A DNA stretch of 36,797 bases from Oceanospirillaceae bacterium (GCA_024686035.1 JAIBDW010000011.1:1-36797); one strand, 5' to 3'; numbered from the stretch's first letter, positions 1-9,212 are shown. Program-made: numbers and translations. Notes: generated by a model from the sequence alone, not told the origin.

Positions 1-259
1 GACCTAAGGGCTTTTGGTTACGATTACCAAAATCATCCACCACTTCATGGGGCGGCATGGGGATGTATTCTAGTTTACAGTCTAGTTTTTTGCTCCATAT
101 AGCTAAAGTTTCAGCTACTTTGTTCAAACCTGCTACATTGTAACTGCCCGAATTGATGCTGGCCAAAGTCCATAAGTCTTGCACCATAACGTTTTGCTGG
201 GTGGCAATCCATGCTAAGGTTTGCGCTTCTATTGCATTGTTTACAGTAAAGTCAGTCAT
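1..259 (-). CDS. M20-family metallopeptidase/hydrolase, N-terminal part only
   Basis: This reading frame is absent from the ORF track because it runs off the left edge. It starts with ATG at 259 and gives 86 residues beginning MTDFTVNNAIEAQTLAWIA. The stretch LASINSGSYNVAGLNKVAE matches the N-terminal segment of M20 (carboxypeptidase G2/ArgE-like) zinc hydrolases, where an 'INSGS/T' motif precedes the metal-binding core. The metal ligands lie beyond the window, so activity and substrate cannot be judged. It begins 21 nt after the stop of the aminotransferase on the same strand and is probably the third gene of the gdhB operon, which hints at an amino acid or acyl-amino acid substrate. No strong Shine-Dalgarno sequence precedes the ATG. 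Family call fairly sure, function unsure. Confidence 0.72.
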   Translation of the reverse strand, partial: MTDFTVNNAIEAQTLAWIATQQNVMVQDLWTLASINSGSYNVAGLNKVAETLAIWSKKLDCKLEYIPMPPHEVVDDFGNRNQKPLG

Positions 260-280
260 GGATTGTTGGGGGCCTGTCTA

Positions 281-1498
281 TTATGTGGCGTTAATGATGT
301 CGCTAATGGCCGCTTCTAAAATAGCTAAACCGGCATCAATATCAGCCTCAGGTATTAAAAGAGAAGGTGCCATGCGAATGACATTTGGCCCTGCCACCAA
401 TACCAACAAACCTTTGTCTTGCGCAGCTTTTAAAAACTCACCCGCACGGCCTTGGTATGCATCATTAAGCGCACAGCCTAACAACAAGCCCTTACCTCGG
501 ACTTCCTTACAAAAAGGTAAGCGCGCATTGATGGCTTCAAGGCCAGCTTTAAAGCGTTTGCTCTTGGCATTAACACCTGCTAAAACTTCGGGAGTGTTGA
601 CTATGTCGATGACTGCTTCAGCAACTGAGCAAGCCAATGGGTTACCACCGTAAGTGCTGCCGTGGGTGCCAATGGCTAGGCTTTTGGCTACTTTGTTGGT
701 GGTGAGCATGGCGGCGACAGGAAAGCCATTACCCAAGCCTTTAGCTGTGGTGAGGATGTCGGGAATGACACCAGTTTGTTGATACCCGTATAACGTGCCT
801 AAACGCCCGGCCCCAGTTTGTACTTCATCCAGAACCAACAAAGCGTTATGTTGGTCACACAGTTCACGGGCGCGTTTTATGAACGCAGGGTCTGAGTCTA
901 TAATGCCGCCTTCACCTTGCAATGGCTCCATAATAATGGCGCACGTTTTAGCTGAAACAGCCGCCTCTAGGGCTTTAATATCGTTAAAAGGTAAGTGGGT
1001 AATGCCTTTTATAGCTGGGCCAAAACCTTGGCTGTATTTAGGCTGGCCACCGACGCTCACGGTAAACAATGTGCGACCATGGAACCCTTGTTCAAAGGCG
1101 ATAATTTCACTTTTTTCTTCACCAAAGTTATCCACCGCGAAGCGGCGCGCCAGTTTAAATGCAGCTTCGTTGGCTTCGGCGCCAGAGTTTGCAAAATATA
1201 CTTTTTGGGCAAATGTGGCATCTGTTAGCTTTTTTGCCAAGCGCAAAGCAGGCTCGTTGGTCATTACGTTGGAAATGTGCCATAGCTTTTCACCTTGCTC
1301 TTTTAAGGTAGCAACTAGCTTAGGGTGACTATGCCCCACACTTGTGACGGCAATACCACCTGCAAAGTCAATGTATTCTTGATCATTTTGGTCCCAAATA
1401 CGAGAGCCTGCACCACGCACTGGTATCACAGGGGCTGGCGCATAGTTAGGCACCATTACCTCATCAAATTGGGCACGTGTTACTGGGGTGTTCGTCAT
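281..1498 (-). CDS. astC: Acetylornithine/succinylornithine aminotransferase (ArgD/AstC/AruC type)
   Basis: This is a class-III pyridoxal-phosphate aminotransferase of 405 residues, the usual length. It moves the delta-amino group of N-acetyl- or N-succinylornithine to 2-oxoglutarate, giving glutamate. Visible motifs are [17 protein letters not shown] near residues 43-59, the cofactor phosphate loop NSGAEANE (104-111), [12 protein letters not shown] (221-232) and the Schiff-base lysine in [11 protein letters not shown] (K253). An AGGAA ribosome site lies about 7 nt before the ATG. It sits 53 nt after gdhB on the same strand. Because the product glutamate is the GdhB substrate, a role in arginine/ornithine catabolism (AruC/AstC) is favoured, although such enzymes commonly also serve in arginine synthesis as ArgD. 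The exact acyl preference cannot be read from sequence. Confidence 0.9.
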   Translation of the reverse strand: MTNTPVTRAQFDEVMVPNYAPAPVIPVRGAGSRIWDQNDQEYIDFAGGIAVTSVGHSHPKLVATLKEQGEKLWHISNVMTNEPALRLAKKLTDATFAQKVYFANSGAEANEAAFKLARRFAVDNFGEEKSEIIAFEQGFHGRTLFTVSVGGQPKYSQGFGPAIKGITHLPFNDIKALEAAVSAKTCAIIMEPLQGEGGIIDSDPAFIKRARELCDQHNALLVLDEVQTGAGRLGTLYGYQQTGVIPDILTTAKGLGNGFPVAAMLTTNKVAKSLAIGTHGSTYGGNPLACSVAEAVIDIVNTPEVLAGVNAKSKRFKAGLEAINARLPFCKEVRGKGLLLGCALNDAYQGRAGEFLKAAQDKGLLVLVAGPNVIRMAPSLLIPEADIDAGLAILEAAISDIINAT

Positions 1499-1551
1499 AA
1501 AAAATTCCTAAATTTTGATGTGAATAATAATCTCTTCAACCAAACGCATGG

Positions 1552-4500
1552 CTAAGCACAGCCGGCTTTAAGTTTGGCAATTTCTCTCACTGCAACAGAG
1601 AGCATGGCTAAATTGATGCTGGTATTGCTTTGTAGTTCGCTAAAAACGCTTAAACAGCGCTCAATCATGTCTTTATTACGCAATTCCCACGCTTGGTTTT
1701 GATCACTTGAAATAACCACTTGGGTGAGCTGGGCTAAACTGCCTTCAAACTCTTGCTTAAGGCTAGTCCTGGCTTTGCGTTGCCATGGGTCTTGGCTTGG
1801 CAAGTGGGCAATGGCTTGGGTGAGCCAGTCTCCTTCAAAGCGTTCATATAAACTGTACCATGTTTGAGCAGTGGCAATCACTTGCGCATCGCATTGGTTA
1901 GCTACTTGTACGACATCCAGACCATGGTATAAGAAATCTAGTAAGCTCAAACGCCTACTTATACTTGGCGCCATGCCGTTTGCGATTAACTCATCCACTT
2001 TTGTGCTGATACGCTGTGAAACCACTTGCGGCAATAGTTCACCCAAAGCCGCGTAGTATTTTGCCATGGGTCCTTTATACAGGTCTACCATGGTTTGAAT
2101 AGGTTCGCCTTGGTGGTTGCTCAATAACCATAGGGTAAGGTCTTCTAATAAGGATTGAATGTTTTTATGCAGCGCCATCGATTGGGGGTAGTCTAGTATC
2201 AAAGTGACTCTATCCAGCTCATTCCACAGGCTTTTGGTGTCTATAATGTCGCATGCTGCAGTAAATGCGCGGGCGATATCGCCTGCTTGTGCGCCCATAT
2301 CTTCTTGCAAATGGTTACCAAAAGTCGCGCCCATGCGGTTGCCAATTTGGTTGGTGACGTGGGTTGCAATAATTTCACTGCGCAGGGGGTGAGTGGCGAT
2401 GGCAGGAGCATATTTTTGGTTAAGTACCTTTGGAAAATAGTCTTCTAAGCTCAAAGCTAAATAGCTATCATTGCCAATGTCTGCTGCCATCAACTGGTCA
2501 AACCAGCGCATTTTACTATACGCCAATAATACTGAAATTTCAGGGCGAGTTAAGCCATCTTGGGCTCTAGCAAGCTCGTCTATATTGGCATCATCAGGCA
2601 AGCCTTCTATGATACGATTCAAACGGCCTTGCTTTTCTAGGCTGTGTATAAGTCGTTTGTGATCACTTAAGCGAGCGCTAGATTGGGCTTGGGCGATGCT
2701 TAACACCAAGGTTTGGTGATAATTGTGGTTCAGCACTAAATCGCCCACCTCATCGGTCATGCTGGCCAGTAGGGTGTTGCGCTGTTTTAGGGTCATGTCG
2801 CCCGCATCTACCAACTGGCTTAGAAGTATTTTGATATTAACTTCATGGTCAGAACTGTCTACACCTGCAGAGTTATCGATGGCGTCGGTGTTGATGAAGC
2901 CTGAAGCTTGGGCAAATTCAATACGCCCATGTTGGGAAAAGCCTAAATTACCCCCTTCGCCAACCACCTTAGCACCCAACTGATTGCCATTCACGCGTAA
3001 GCTGTCATTGGCAGGGTCACCAATGTCACTATGGCTTTCGTGGCTGGCTTTTACATAAGTACCAATACCACCGTTCCAGAATAGGTCCGCAGGCATTTTT
3101 AATAAAGCATGGATTAATTCATTAGGGGCCATTTTGCTTGCATCAGTACTGAGCATGCTCTGTATTTGTGGGCTAAGGTTGATGGACTTGGCCGAACGAT
3201 CAAATATGCCGCCACCTTTAGAAATAAGCTTTGTTTTATAATCACTCCAGCTGGAGCGAGGTAACTCAAATAACCGTTGGCGCTCGGCAAATGTTTTGGC
3301 TGCATTAGGTGTTGGGTCAATAAAAATATGCATATGGTTAAATGCAGCTTGTAAGCAAATGTGCTTTGACAAAAGCATGCCGTTGCCAAACACATCGCCC
3401 GCCATGTCGCCCACGCCCACCACGGTAAAATCTTGGGTTTGGCAGTCTCGGCCTTGTTCGGCAAATAAACGCTTTACAGACTCCCATGCACCACGGGCAG
3501 TAATACCCATTTTTTTATGGTCATAACCATTGGCGCCGCCAGAAGCAAAAGCATCGCCTAGCCAAAAATTATTTTTTTCTGAAATAGAGTTTGCTAGGTC
3601 AGAAAAAGTGGCAGTCCCTTTATCGGCTGCGACCACTAGGTATGGGTCATCATCATCGTAACGCACCACCTGCTTAGGGGAGATTACCTGCTTGTCGACA
3701 ATATTATCAGTGATATCAAGCAGTGCTTGAATAAACGTAGAATAGCTGCGGATCACTTCTGCCATCAGCACTTCTCGGTCTTTTGTGATGGGTAATTGCT
3801 TACAGACAAAACCACCTTTAGCACCCACAGGCACAATAACGGCATTTTTCACCATTTGTGCCTTTACCAAGCCCAACACTTCTGTGCGGTAATCCTCTCG
3901 ACGATCAGACCAGCGTAAGCCCCCCCTCGCCACCTTGCCACCCCGCAGGTGAACACCTTCTACCCAAGTGGAGTAAATAAATATTTCATATTTAGGCAGA
4001 GGTAATGGCACGCCAGGAATAAGGCTAGGATCTAGTTTGCACGATAAATATGCATGGCGTTGGCCAAGGACATCCGTTTGATAGTAGTTGGTGCGCAGCA
4101 TCGCCATAATAATGGCTAAGAAATATTTTACGATACGGTCTTCATCAAGGTTGCTCACCTTCTCTAAACCTGAAGCAATATCGTCTTGCAATTGATTAAT
4201 CAACTCGTTTTCTTGCTTACTTTCAGGGTCAAATCTAGCTTCAAATAAGCGCACTAAGGTGTGAGTAATGCTGGCATTGCTCACCAAGGTTTTTTGCATA
4301 TATGTTTGGCTAAAGGGCACTTGAATTTGCAGTAAATAGCGGCTGATAGCGCGAATAAGTATGGCCTGTTGCCAAGTGAGCTGAGCGGTCAATACGAGGC
4401 TATTAAAACGATCGTTAGCTACATGTCCAGTATAAATTTGGCTAAAGGCGTCTTGGAAGCGTTCCTTTACATTGGCTGCTTCAAGGTCTATTTGATGGTC

Positions 4501-6360
4501 AATTTCAATAACAAAATTAATAATCCACTGGTCTAATCCAGATTCGGATTGAATAGTATAAGGATGGGCATTAATGACTTTGACCCCCATTCGTTCCAAA
4601 ATCGGCAACACATCTGATAAGGCTTTAGCTTCGCCATGGCCAAACACTTTGAAGTTTAAGCTCTGCTGAGCATGCAATGAACGGTACAAGTAGGTAGATA
4701 AGGGATTTTCAGGGCTAATGTTTTGCAAGCGCATTACATCCATCACCGCCACTTGCGCTGAAAATTTTTCTTGGTAGGCCAAAGGAAAGGCTTGACTATA
4801 TTGCTTAAAGAGTTGGTTGCCTTTGGCTTCACCTTGCGTACTATTTAAAGCGTGATGTAAGTGATCACTCCAAGACAGCATTGCATCACGCATTTGGTGC
4901 TCAATGTCGTTAATGTCAAAGTCTGTATTGTTAATATCATGGCCATGTACAGTCAGCTGAACTCGAGCTAAGGGCTGCTCCGAAAACATCACATTAAATT
5001 CAACACTTGAGCCATCAAACTCAGCTATGAGAATGTTTTGCATTTTAATACGCAAAGCGGTGTTAAATTTTTCTCGTGGGACATAAACCAGGGCTGTAGC
5101 AAAGCGTCCAAAGGTGTCAAGACGCAAGAATAGTCGTAAATGATGACGTTCTTGAGTTTGTAGTATGCCGCGAATAGTAGGATAGAGTTCATCAACGGTG
5201 GCTTGTAACATCTCATCACGGGGGTAGCTGTTGAGTATGTGCTGTAAGGCTTTGCCTTTATGGCTGTTGGGTAGTTGTTCAATACGGTCACGCAGGTCTT
5301 GGGCTTTGCGTCTAAGCAATGGGATCTCATCTATACGGGCAGTATAAGCAGCAGAAGAATACAAACCAAAGAAGCGCTCTTCGCCGACCACGTGGCCTTG
5401 CTCATCAAATCGTTTGAGTCCAAGGTAATCAAAATTCACTGGGCGGTGCACGGTAGAGCGGCTAGTTGACTTGGTTATTACTAGCATGTCGCTACGCAGG
5501 GCTAAATCCGAATGCTGTAATGACAAGGTGCTCGGTAAAAGGCTATCAGCTGTGCAATTTTCATCCCGAAAACTTCCCAACCCTGTGCCTTTTTTAGGTG
5601 TGAGTTCACATAAGCCCGTCACGGGGTCTTTTTTAAGCCCATAAGAGCGATAACCAATAAAGGTAAAATGGTTATTGGCTACCCAACGTAAAAAGGCAAT
5701 ATTTTCTTCTAAGTCTTGTGGTGCAATAGGTAATTTTTGCGACTCCAGGGTGTCAATCATCGACACTAACTTGCTACGCATTGGCACCCAATCATCCACA
5801 ACTAAGCGCACGTCACCAATAATTTCATTGAGGGTGGCAATGATTTGTGCAACAACGCTAGGCTCATTTTGCTGATCAATTTCAAAGCGCATGACCGCTT
5901 CTAAGTTGGCACTTTCGGCTTTGCCTGTAAAGGCAGAAATACTTTTGACATTGCCTTTTGTGTCTCGCTCTACGGCCACTACGGGGTGTGTGGTGACATG
6001 AATAGTGTGGCCTAGATGAGTTAAGGCGTTGGTGATTGAGGACACTAAAAAGGCTGCGTCAGCGCACACGATATCTACTACGGTATGGCTGGTATACCAC
6101 TGGTGCTCTTCATGGTTGGGGTTATATACGCGTATATTAACCTGGTCACCATGGCGCAGCTTTACACTATTCCATAAGCTAGAAACGCCACCATATAAAT
6201 TGTCTGTATCAAATTGTAATAACTCTGCAGGAATACTTTCAGCATAGTAGAGGCGTGAAAATTGCTGCATAAGCTCACTGTTTGGCTTCTTTTGACGCTT
6301 ACGAATAAGGTCGCAAACTAGGTCTATAGCGTTATTTTTTTTATCCATTAAAGTGCGCAT
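1552..6360 (-). CDS. gdhB: NAD-specific glutamate dehydrogenase, large (180 kDa) class
   Basis: This 1602-residue protein belongs to the large bacterial NAD-GDH family (Pseudomonas GdhB type, about 1600-1620 residues), which oxidatively deaminates glutamate to 2-oxoglutarate and ammonia. A long N-terminal regulatory region with ACT-like segments precedes the catalytic core. In the core are GGLRWSDRREDYRTEVLGL (about residue 815), GAKGGFVCK, the dinucleotide-binding VVGVGDMAGDVFGNG (about 985), WNGGIGTYVKAS (about 1100) and VVGEGGNLGFSQ. The ATG at 6360 is preferred over the Met at 6348 because AAGGAA sits about 7 nt before it. It is the first gene of a minus-strand operon with the aminotransferase and an M20 peptidase, and is divergent from an ArgR-like regulator, which suggests arginine-responsive control. 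The frame is intact throughout. Confidence 0.95.
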   Translation of the reverse strand: MRTLMDKKNNAIDLVCDLIRKRQKKPNSELMQQFSRLYYAESIPAELLQFDTDNLYGGVSSLWNSVKLRHGDQVNIRVYNPNHEEHQWYTSHTVVDIVCADAAFLVSSITNALTHLGHTIHVTTHPVVAVERDTKGNVKSISAFTGKAESANLEAVMRFEIDQQNEPSVVAQIIATLNEIIGDVRLVVDDWVPMRSKLVSMIDTLESQKLPIAPQDLEENIAFLRWVANNHFTFIGYRSYGLKKDPVTGLCELTPKKGTGLGSFRDENCTADSLLPSTLSLQHSDLALRSDMLVITKSTSRSTVHRPVNFDYLGLKRFDEQGHVVGEERFFGLYSSAAYTARIDEIPLLRRKAQDLRDRIEQLPNSHKGKALQHILNSYPRDEMLQATVDELYPTIRGILQTQERHHLRLFLRLDTFGRFATALVYVPREKFNTALRIKMQNILIAEFDGSSVEFNVMFSEQPLARVQLTVHGHDINNTDFDINDIEHQMRDAMLSWSDHLHHALNSTQGEAKGNQLFKQYSQAFPLAYQEKFSAQVAVMDVMRLQNISPENPLSTYLYRSLHAQQSLNFKVFGHGEAKALSDVLPILERMGVKVINAHPYTIQSESGLDQWIINFVIEIDHQIDLEAANVKERFQDAFSQIYTGHVANDRFNSLVLTAQLTWQQAILIRAISRYLLQIQVPFSQTYMQKTLVSNASITHTLVRLFEARFDPESKQENELINQLQDDIASGLEKVSNLDEDRIVKYFLAIIMAMLRTNYYQTDVLGQRHAYLSCKLDPSLIPGVPLPLPKYEIFIYSTWVEGVHLRGGKVARGGLRWSDRREDYRTEVLGLVKAQMVKNAVIVPVGAKGGFVCKQLPITKDREVLMAEVIRSYSTFIQALLDITDNIVDKQVISPKQVVRYDDDDPYLVVAADKGTATFSDLANSISEKNNFWLGDAFASGGANGYDHKKMGITARGAWESVKRLFAEQGRDCQTQDFTVVGVGDMAGDVFGNGMLLSKHICLQAAFNHMHIFIDPTPNAAKTFAERQRLFELPRSSWSDYKTKLISKGGGIFDRSAKSINLSPQIQSMLSTDASKMAPNELIHALLKMPADLFWNGGIGTYVKASHESHSDIGDPANDSLRVNGNQLGAKVVGEGGNLGFSQHGRIEFAQASGFINTDAIDNSAGVDSSDHEVNIKILLSQLVDAGDMTLKQRNTLLASMTDEVGDLVLNHNYHQTLVLSIAQAQSSARLSDHKRLIHSLEKQGRLNRIIEGLPDDANIDELARAQDGLTRPEISVLLAYSKMRWFDQLMAADIGNDSYLALSLEDYFPKVLNQKYAPAIATHPLRSEIIATHVTNQIGNRMGATFGNHLQEDMGAQAGDIARAFTAACDIIDTKSLWNELDRVTLILDYPQSMALHKNIQSLLEDLTLWLLSNHQGEPIQTMVDLYKGPMAKYYAALGELLPQVVSQRISTKVDELIANGMAPSISRRLSLLDFLYHGLDVVQVANQCDAQVIATAQTWYSLYERFEGDWLTQAIAHLPSQDPWQRKARTSLKQEFEGSLAQLTQVVISSDQNQAWELRNKDMIERCLSVFSELQSNTSINLAMLSVAVREIAKLKAGCA

Positions 6361-6386
6361 GCAATATTTCCTTGAGTCAAAATAAG

Positions 6387-6461
6387 AATCCTGTTATTAC
6401 AGCGTCTATTATTCAAGAAATTACTTGTGAGCACTAGAGGGGAAGTTGAGTTAGTGCGACC
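6387..6461 (-). promoter_or_regulatory. Candidate gdhB promoter with ArgR-type tandem half-sites
   Basis: Read on the minus strand from 6461, GGTCGC-N8-AA is followed exactly 21 nt later by a weaker half-site, CCTCTA-N8-AA, ending at 6420. The Pseudomonas ArgR (AraC-family) half-site is described as TGTCGC-N8-AA-N5 in tandem, so the first half differs at one defined base; the second keeps mainly the AA. A possible -35 (TTGAAT, 6416-6411) starts 3 nt downstream and a weak -10 (CAGGAT, 6393-6388) follows at 17 nt spacing. Abutting the -35 is where an AraC-type activator would sit. Pattern seen in sequence; function inferred. Confidence 0.4.
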
Positions 6462-6524
6462 GATTTTTTGGTAAAATGACGTTTTGGTGCCCCCACTTAA
6501 TAATACAGTGTATCCTTGCGACTT

Positions 6525-7520
6525 ATGTCTAAATCTCAAAATGTTTACACAGTAGGTTTGCTTATACTCCCTCATGCTAGTCTAAGTCATTATGGACAAA
6601 TTGCTGAGATGCTAATACACGCCAACCAGGTACTGGAGCACAACAGATACAAACTACAGCCTATGGGTGTAGGCGGTGAGTGTGTGTTAGGTAAAGTAGC
6701 CTATTATGGAGACAGTGCGAAAGTAGAGACTTTGTTTGTTATTGGGAATTTGATCGGGCCTTATGAAGCTGATGCCATGTTAGAGCGCTGGTTGGTACAG
6801 CAAGCTAAAATGGGTGTAAATATTTTGTCCATCGGTACCGGCATCTATGCTCTGGCGAATGCGGGCTTGCTCAATAATAAGCATAGTTGTTGTCATTGGT
6901 CGATGATTGAAAAGCTACGCATTAGCTACCCCAAAGTACTTTGGACGCATCAGCTTTTTGAACAAGAAGGGCCGCTGATGACCTGTGCTGGTGGCGCTTC
7001 AACCTCAGACCTTTTGCTGGCATGGTTAGCCCGACACCAAGGGTTAGATGCGGCAGTGCAGCTGTCTGAATGGTTCTTAGTAGAGCGTATGCGCCCCCAA
7101 GACTCACAGCAACGCATTCCACTTAAAGCACGTATTGGCACTAGCCAGCCCAAGCTTATCGAAGCGGTTACCTTAATGGAAACTAATATTGAAGAACCGC
7201 TATCACCGGATGACTTGGCCTATCATGTGGGCCTTTCCAGACGACATTTGGAGCGCTTATTTAAAAAACATTTAGATAATGTCCCTTCACGTTTTTATTT
7301 ACAGCTAAGGTTAGACAAGGCTCGACAGATGTTACGAGACACTGACCGCTCTATTGTAGAGGTAGGCATGGCGTGCGGATTTTCCTCTGCCAGTCATTTT
7401 AGCACCACGTATCGCACGCACTTTAATGTGACCCCACGCCAAGAACGTGGGCGAGCTACTTATGTAGAAGCCACCCCAAGTTGGAATCATACCGTTGCTA
7501 TTCAGCGACGTTTAGATTAA
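6525..7520 (+). CDS. argR: AraC/XylS (GlxA-like) transcriptional regulator, ArgR-like
   Basis: The protein has about 331 residues from the ATG at 6525; the ORF track uses TTG at 6516, and neither start has a clear ribosome site. The N-terminal two thirds is a DJ-1/PfpI-like (class I amidotransferase-like) sensor fold, with FVIGNLIGPYEAD and MTCAGGASTSDLLLAWLARH. The C-terminal 100 residues form an AraC double helix-turn-helix: LAYHVGLSRRHLERLFKKHL and SIVEVGMACGFSSASHFSTT. The linker IPLKARIG and NIEEPLS resemble what I recall of Pseudomonas aeruginosa ArgR, the arginine-responsive AraC-family regulator of aot and gdhB, unrelated to E. coli ArgR. Its divergent position beside gdhB fits. CdhR/GbdR-type relatives are alternatives, so family is sure but the effector is inferred. 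Confidence 0.75.
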   Translation: MSKSQNVYTVGLLILPHASLSHYGQIAEMLIHANQVLEHNRYKLQPMGVGGECVLGKVAYYGDSAKVETLFVIGNLIGPYEADAMLERWLVQQAKMGVNILSIGTGIYALANAGLLNNKHSCCHWSMIEKLRISYPKVLWTHQLFEQEGPLMTCAGGASTSDLLLAWLARHQGLDAAVQLSEWFLVERMRPQDSQQRIPLKARIGTSQPKLIEAVTLMETNIEEPLSPDDLAYHVGLSRRHLERLFKKHLDNVPSRFYLQLRLDKARQMLRDTDRSIVEVGMACGFSSASHFSTTYRTHFNVTPRQERGRATYVEATPSWNHTVAIQRRLD

Positions 7521-7545
7521 TTGTTTATTGCCTATTGAGACCTCT

Positions 7546-8136
7546 ATGGATATTTTTGCAGCAGCCACTTTATTGTTTTTAGTTATGGACCCGTTGGGAA
7601 ATATTCCATTATTTTTGTCAGTATTAAAACAAGTGCCTGAAAAAAGGCGCACTTTGGTGCTGCGTCGTGAACTGCTGATTGCTTATCTTGTCTTGTTAAT
7701 GTTTTTGGTGCTGGGCCCCTATATTTTGTCGTTTTTGCAAGTTTCTCAGGAAGCCATTCGTATCGGTGGGGGTATTGTGTTGTTTGTGATTGCCCTAAAG
7801 ATGGTGTTTCCACAAGAAGCAGGCTTGCTGGGTAAAACACCAGCAGGTGAACCATTTATTGTGCCATTAGCCATTCCTTTAATGGCAGGGCCTTCTAGTT
7901 TAGCTATGATTATGCTGATGCGTAAGTCAGCTGAAGGTCAATGGCTTGATCTCTGGTTAGCGGTGACCGCTGCTTGGGTTGTATCGGCAGCCATTTTGTT
8001 GGCCTCCAAGCAGCTTTATCGTTTGTTGGGAGAAAAAGGCCTGTTTGCCATTGAGCGTTTGATGGGTATGGTGCTCATTATAATGGCGGTGCAGATGCTG
8101 CTGGAAGGCACAGCGCAATACTTGCATTTGCGATAA
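7546..8136 (+). CDS. yhgN: MarC/YhgN-family integral membrane protein
   Basis: This 196-residue, six-transmembrane-helix protein is of the MarC family. It matches E. coli YhgN along its length, with VMDPLGNIPLFLSVLK at the first helix, PFIVPLAIPLMAGPSS in the middle and LLGEKGLFAIERLMGMVLIIMAVQM at the end. Its function is not established: the MarC name came from a disproved link with multiple antibiotic resistance, and a transport role is only presumed. I place the start at ATG 7546 (MDIFAAATLL), aligning with the YhgN N-terminus, rather than TTG 7528 in the track. It follows the ArgR-like regulator by 25 nt and is probably cotranscribed, though no functional link is apparent. Confidence 0.88.
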   Translation: MDIFAAATLLFLVMDPLGNIPLFLSVLKQVPEKRRTLVLRRELLIAYLVLLMFLVLGPYILSFLQVSQEAIRIGGGIVLFVIALKMVFPQEAGLLGKTPAGEPFIVPLAIPLMAGPSSLAMIMLMRKSAEGQWLDLWLAVTAAWVVSAAILLASKQLYRLLGEKGLFAIERLMGMVLIIMAVQMLLEGTAQYLHLR

Positions 8137-8187
8137 GCGTATTTTATGACTTGAAGCGATGTGGCGCTGTTATGCTTTTATTGCTCA

Positions 8188-8952
8188 TTAGCCTGCAGTC
8201 CAACCACCATCTACCATTAATGCGCTGCCTGTCACTAAGGAGGAAGCGTCACTAGCCAAGTAGAGGACTGCGCCCATAATATCTTGTACGTTGCCGACTC
8301 GGCCAAGTTTAATTTTGCTATCAATCCATGCACGCTTTTCTTTGTTGGCAAAGGTTGCCGCAGTGAGCTTGGTGAGAATAAACGTGGGACAAATAGTATT
8401 CACACGAATGCCTTGTTTACCCCATTCAATCGCCATCGCCTTTGTAAATCCTTCCACTGCATGTTTGGAGGCACAATAGACAGCCCTTTCTTGGCCTCCG
8501 ATTTGTGCCATTTGACTAGAAATATTGATCAAACTACCTGCTTTATTGCATTCAAGTAGCCCCTTGGCCACTGCTTGGGTAAGAAAATAAGCTCCTTTAA
8601 GGTTAAGGTTCATTACTGCATCAAAATCCTCTACATTGGTCTCCAGAGCTTTGCCATGGCGAGCTAGGCCAGCAGAATTGACCAGCACGTCAAATGGACC
8701 AAGGTTCTTAATCAGGGCTTGAGTTTGCTCTATTTGTGAGACGTCCATCATGACAGCCTTAGCGTTTAAGCCTTCTTTATGGAGCTCGTCTACAATCGCA
8801 TTGAGTTCAGTTATGCGCCTTGCTGCTAATGTTACATCAGCTCCCGATCTAGCAAGAGCCACAGCGCAGGCTGCGCCTATTCCTGAAGAAGCACCTGTTA
8901 TTAAAGCTTTTTTTCCGGCCAAGCTAAAACTAGGTGATGCGGGTAAATTCAT
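8188..8952 (-). CDS. Short-chain dehydrogenase/reductase (SDR), classical type
   Basis: This 254-residue classical SDR has the NAD(P)-binding TGASSGIG near residues 19-26, an AARR segment after beta-2 suggesting NADP preference, DVLVNSAGLA (a variant of NNAG), NISSQMAQIGG with the catalytic Ser, and YCASK with the catalytic Tyr and Lys. It ends with LVTGSALMVDGGWTAG, typical of FabG- and gluconate 5-dehydrogenase-like enzymes. The substrate cannot be assigned. It is transcribed alone, converging on yhgN and diverging from the serine ammonia-lyase operon with about 260 nt between. The ATG at 8952 lacks a good ribosome site. Confidence 0.85.
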   Translation of the reverse strand: MNLPASPSFSLAGKKALITGASSGIGAACAVALARSGADVTLAARRITELNAIVDELHKEGLNAKAVMMDVSQIEQTQALIKNLGPFDVLVNSAGLARHGKALETNVEDFDAVMNLNLKGAYFLTQAVAKGLLECNKAGSLINISSQMAQIGGQERAVYCASKHAVEGFTKAMAIEWGKQGIRVNTICPTFILTKLTAATFANKEKRAWIDSKIKLGRVGNVQDIMGAVLYLASDASSLVTGSALMVDGGWTAG

Positions 8953-9071
8953 ATGTATGTGCTTTGAGTATGATTTAGAATGTTGCTTATATTGCAGGGT
9001 TTGTATAGTACACGCAAGTATGCCAACTTATCCTCCACCCAATTTATGGATATGAGTATAAGAAATTCATA

Positions 9072-9112
9072 GGGCAAGGCATTTATTGCCCCCTTGGTAG
9101 CTTAAAAGCTAC
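9072..9112. repeat. Two adjacent inverted repeats far upstream of sdaA
   Basis: GGGCAA (9072-9077) pairs with TTGCCC (9086-9091) around an 8-nt loop. Five nt later GTAGCTTAAAAGCTAC (9097-9112) is a perfect 16-bp palindrome. Both lie in the intergenic region between the SDR and sdaA, before any likely sdaA promoter. Neither is followed by a T run on either strand, so a terminator is unlikely; operator function is possible but unproven. Confidence 0.45.
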
Positions 9113-9164
9113 TTCTATGTCGCACCAAGATAGATGGCTTAGCGCATATTAGTTGATAGTCAAA

Positions 9165-9197
9165 GGTTAACGAATTAACCTTGTGGTCTGACCACAA
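9165..9197. promoter_or_regulatory. Back-to-back palindromic operator candidates before sdaA
   Basis: GGTTAACGAATTAACC (9165-9180; arms GGTTAA/TTAACC) abuts TTGTGGTCTGACCACAA (9181-9197), a perfect 17-bp dyad. The second has the TGGT-N3-ACCA core typical of FadR-subfamily GntR operators such as those of PdhR and LldR. It ends 15 nt before the sdaA ATG, and the AAAGG ribosome site follows at 9200. A possible -35, TTGATA (9153-9158), lies just upstream, so a bound protein could block the promoter or early elongation. The symmetry is directly visible; the regulator is unknown and no GntR gene is in the window. Confidence 0.55.
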
Positions 9198-9212
9198 AGA
9201 AAGGCAGCGATC

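Noticed and set aside
153-653. 166-residue plus-strand ORF
   Set aside because: Antisense shadow of the aminotransferase and M20 gene starts; no ribosome site and no recognisable domain.
3114-3464. 116-residue minus-strand ORF inside gdhB
   Set aside because: Out-of-frame shadow of gdhB, whose own frame carries the conserved catalytic motifs across this stretch.
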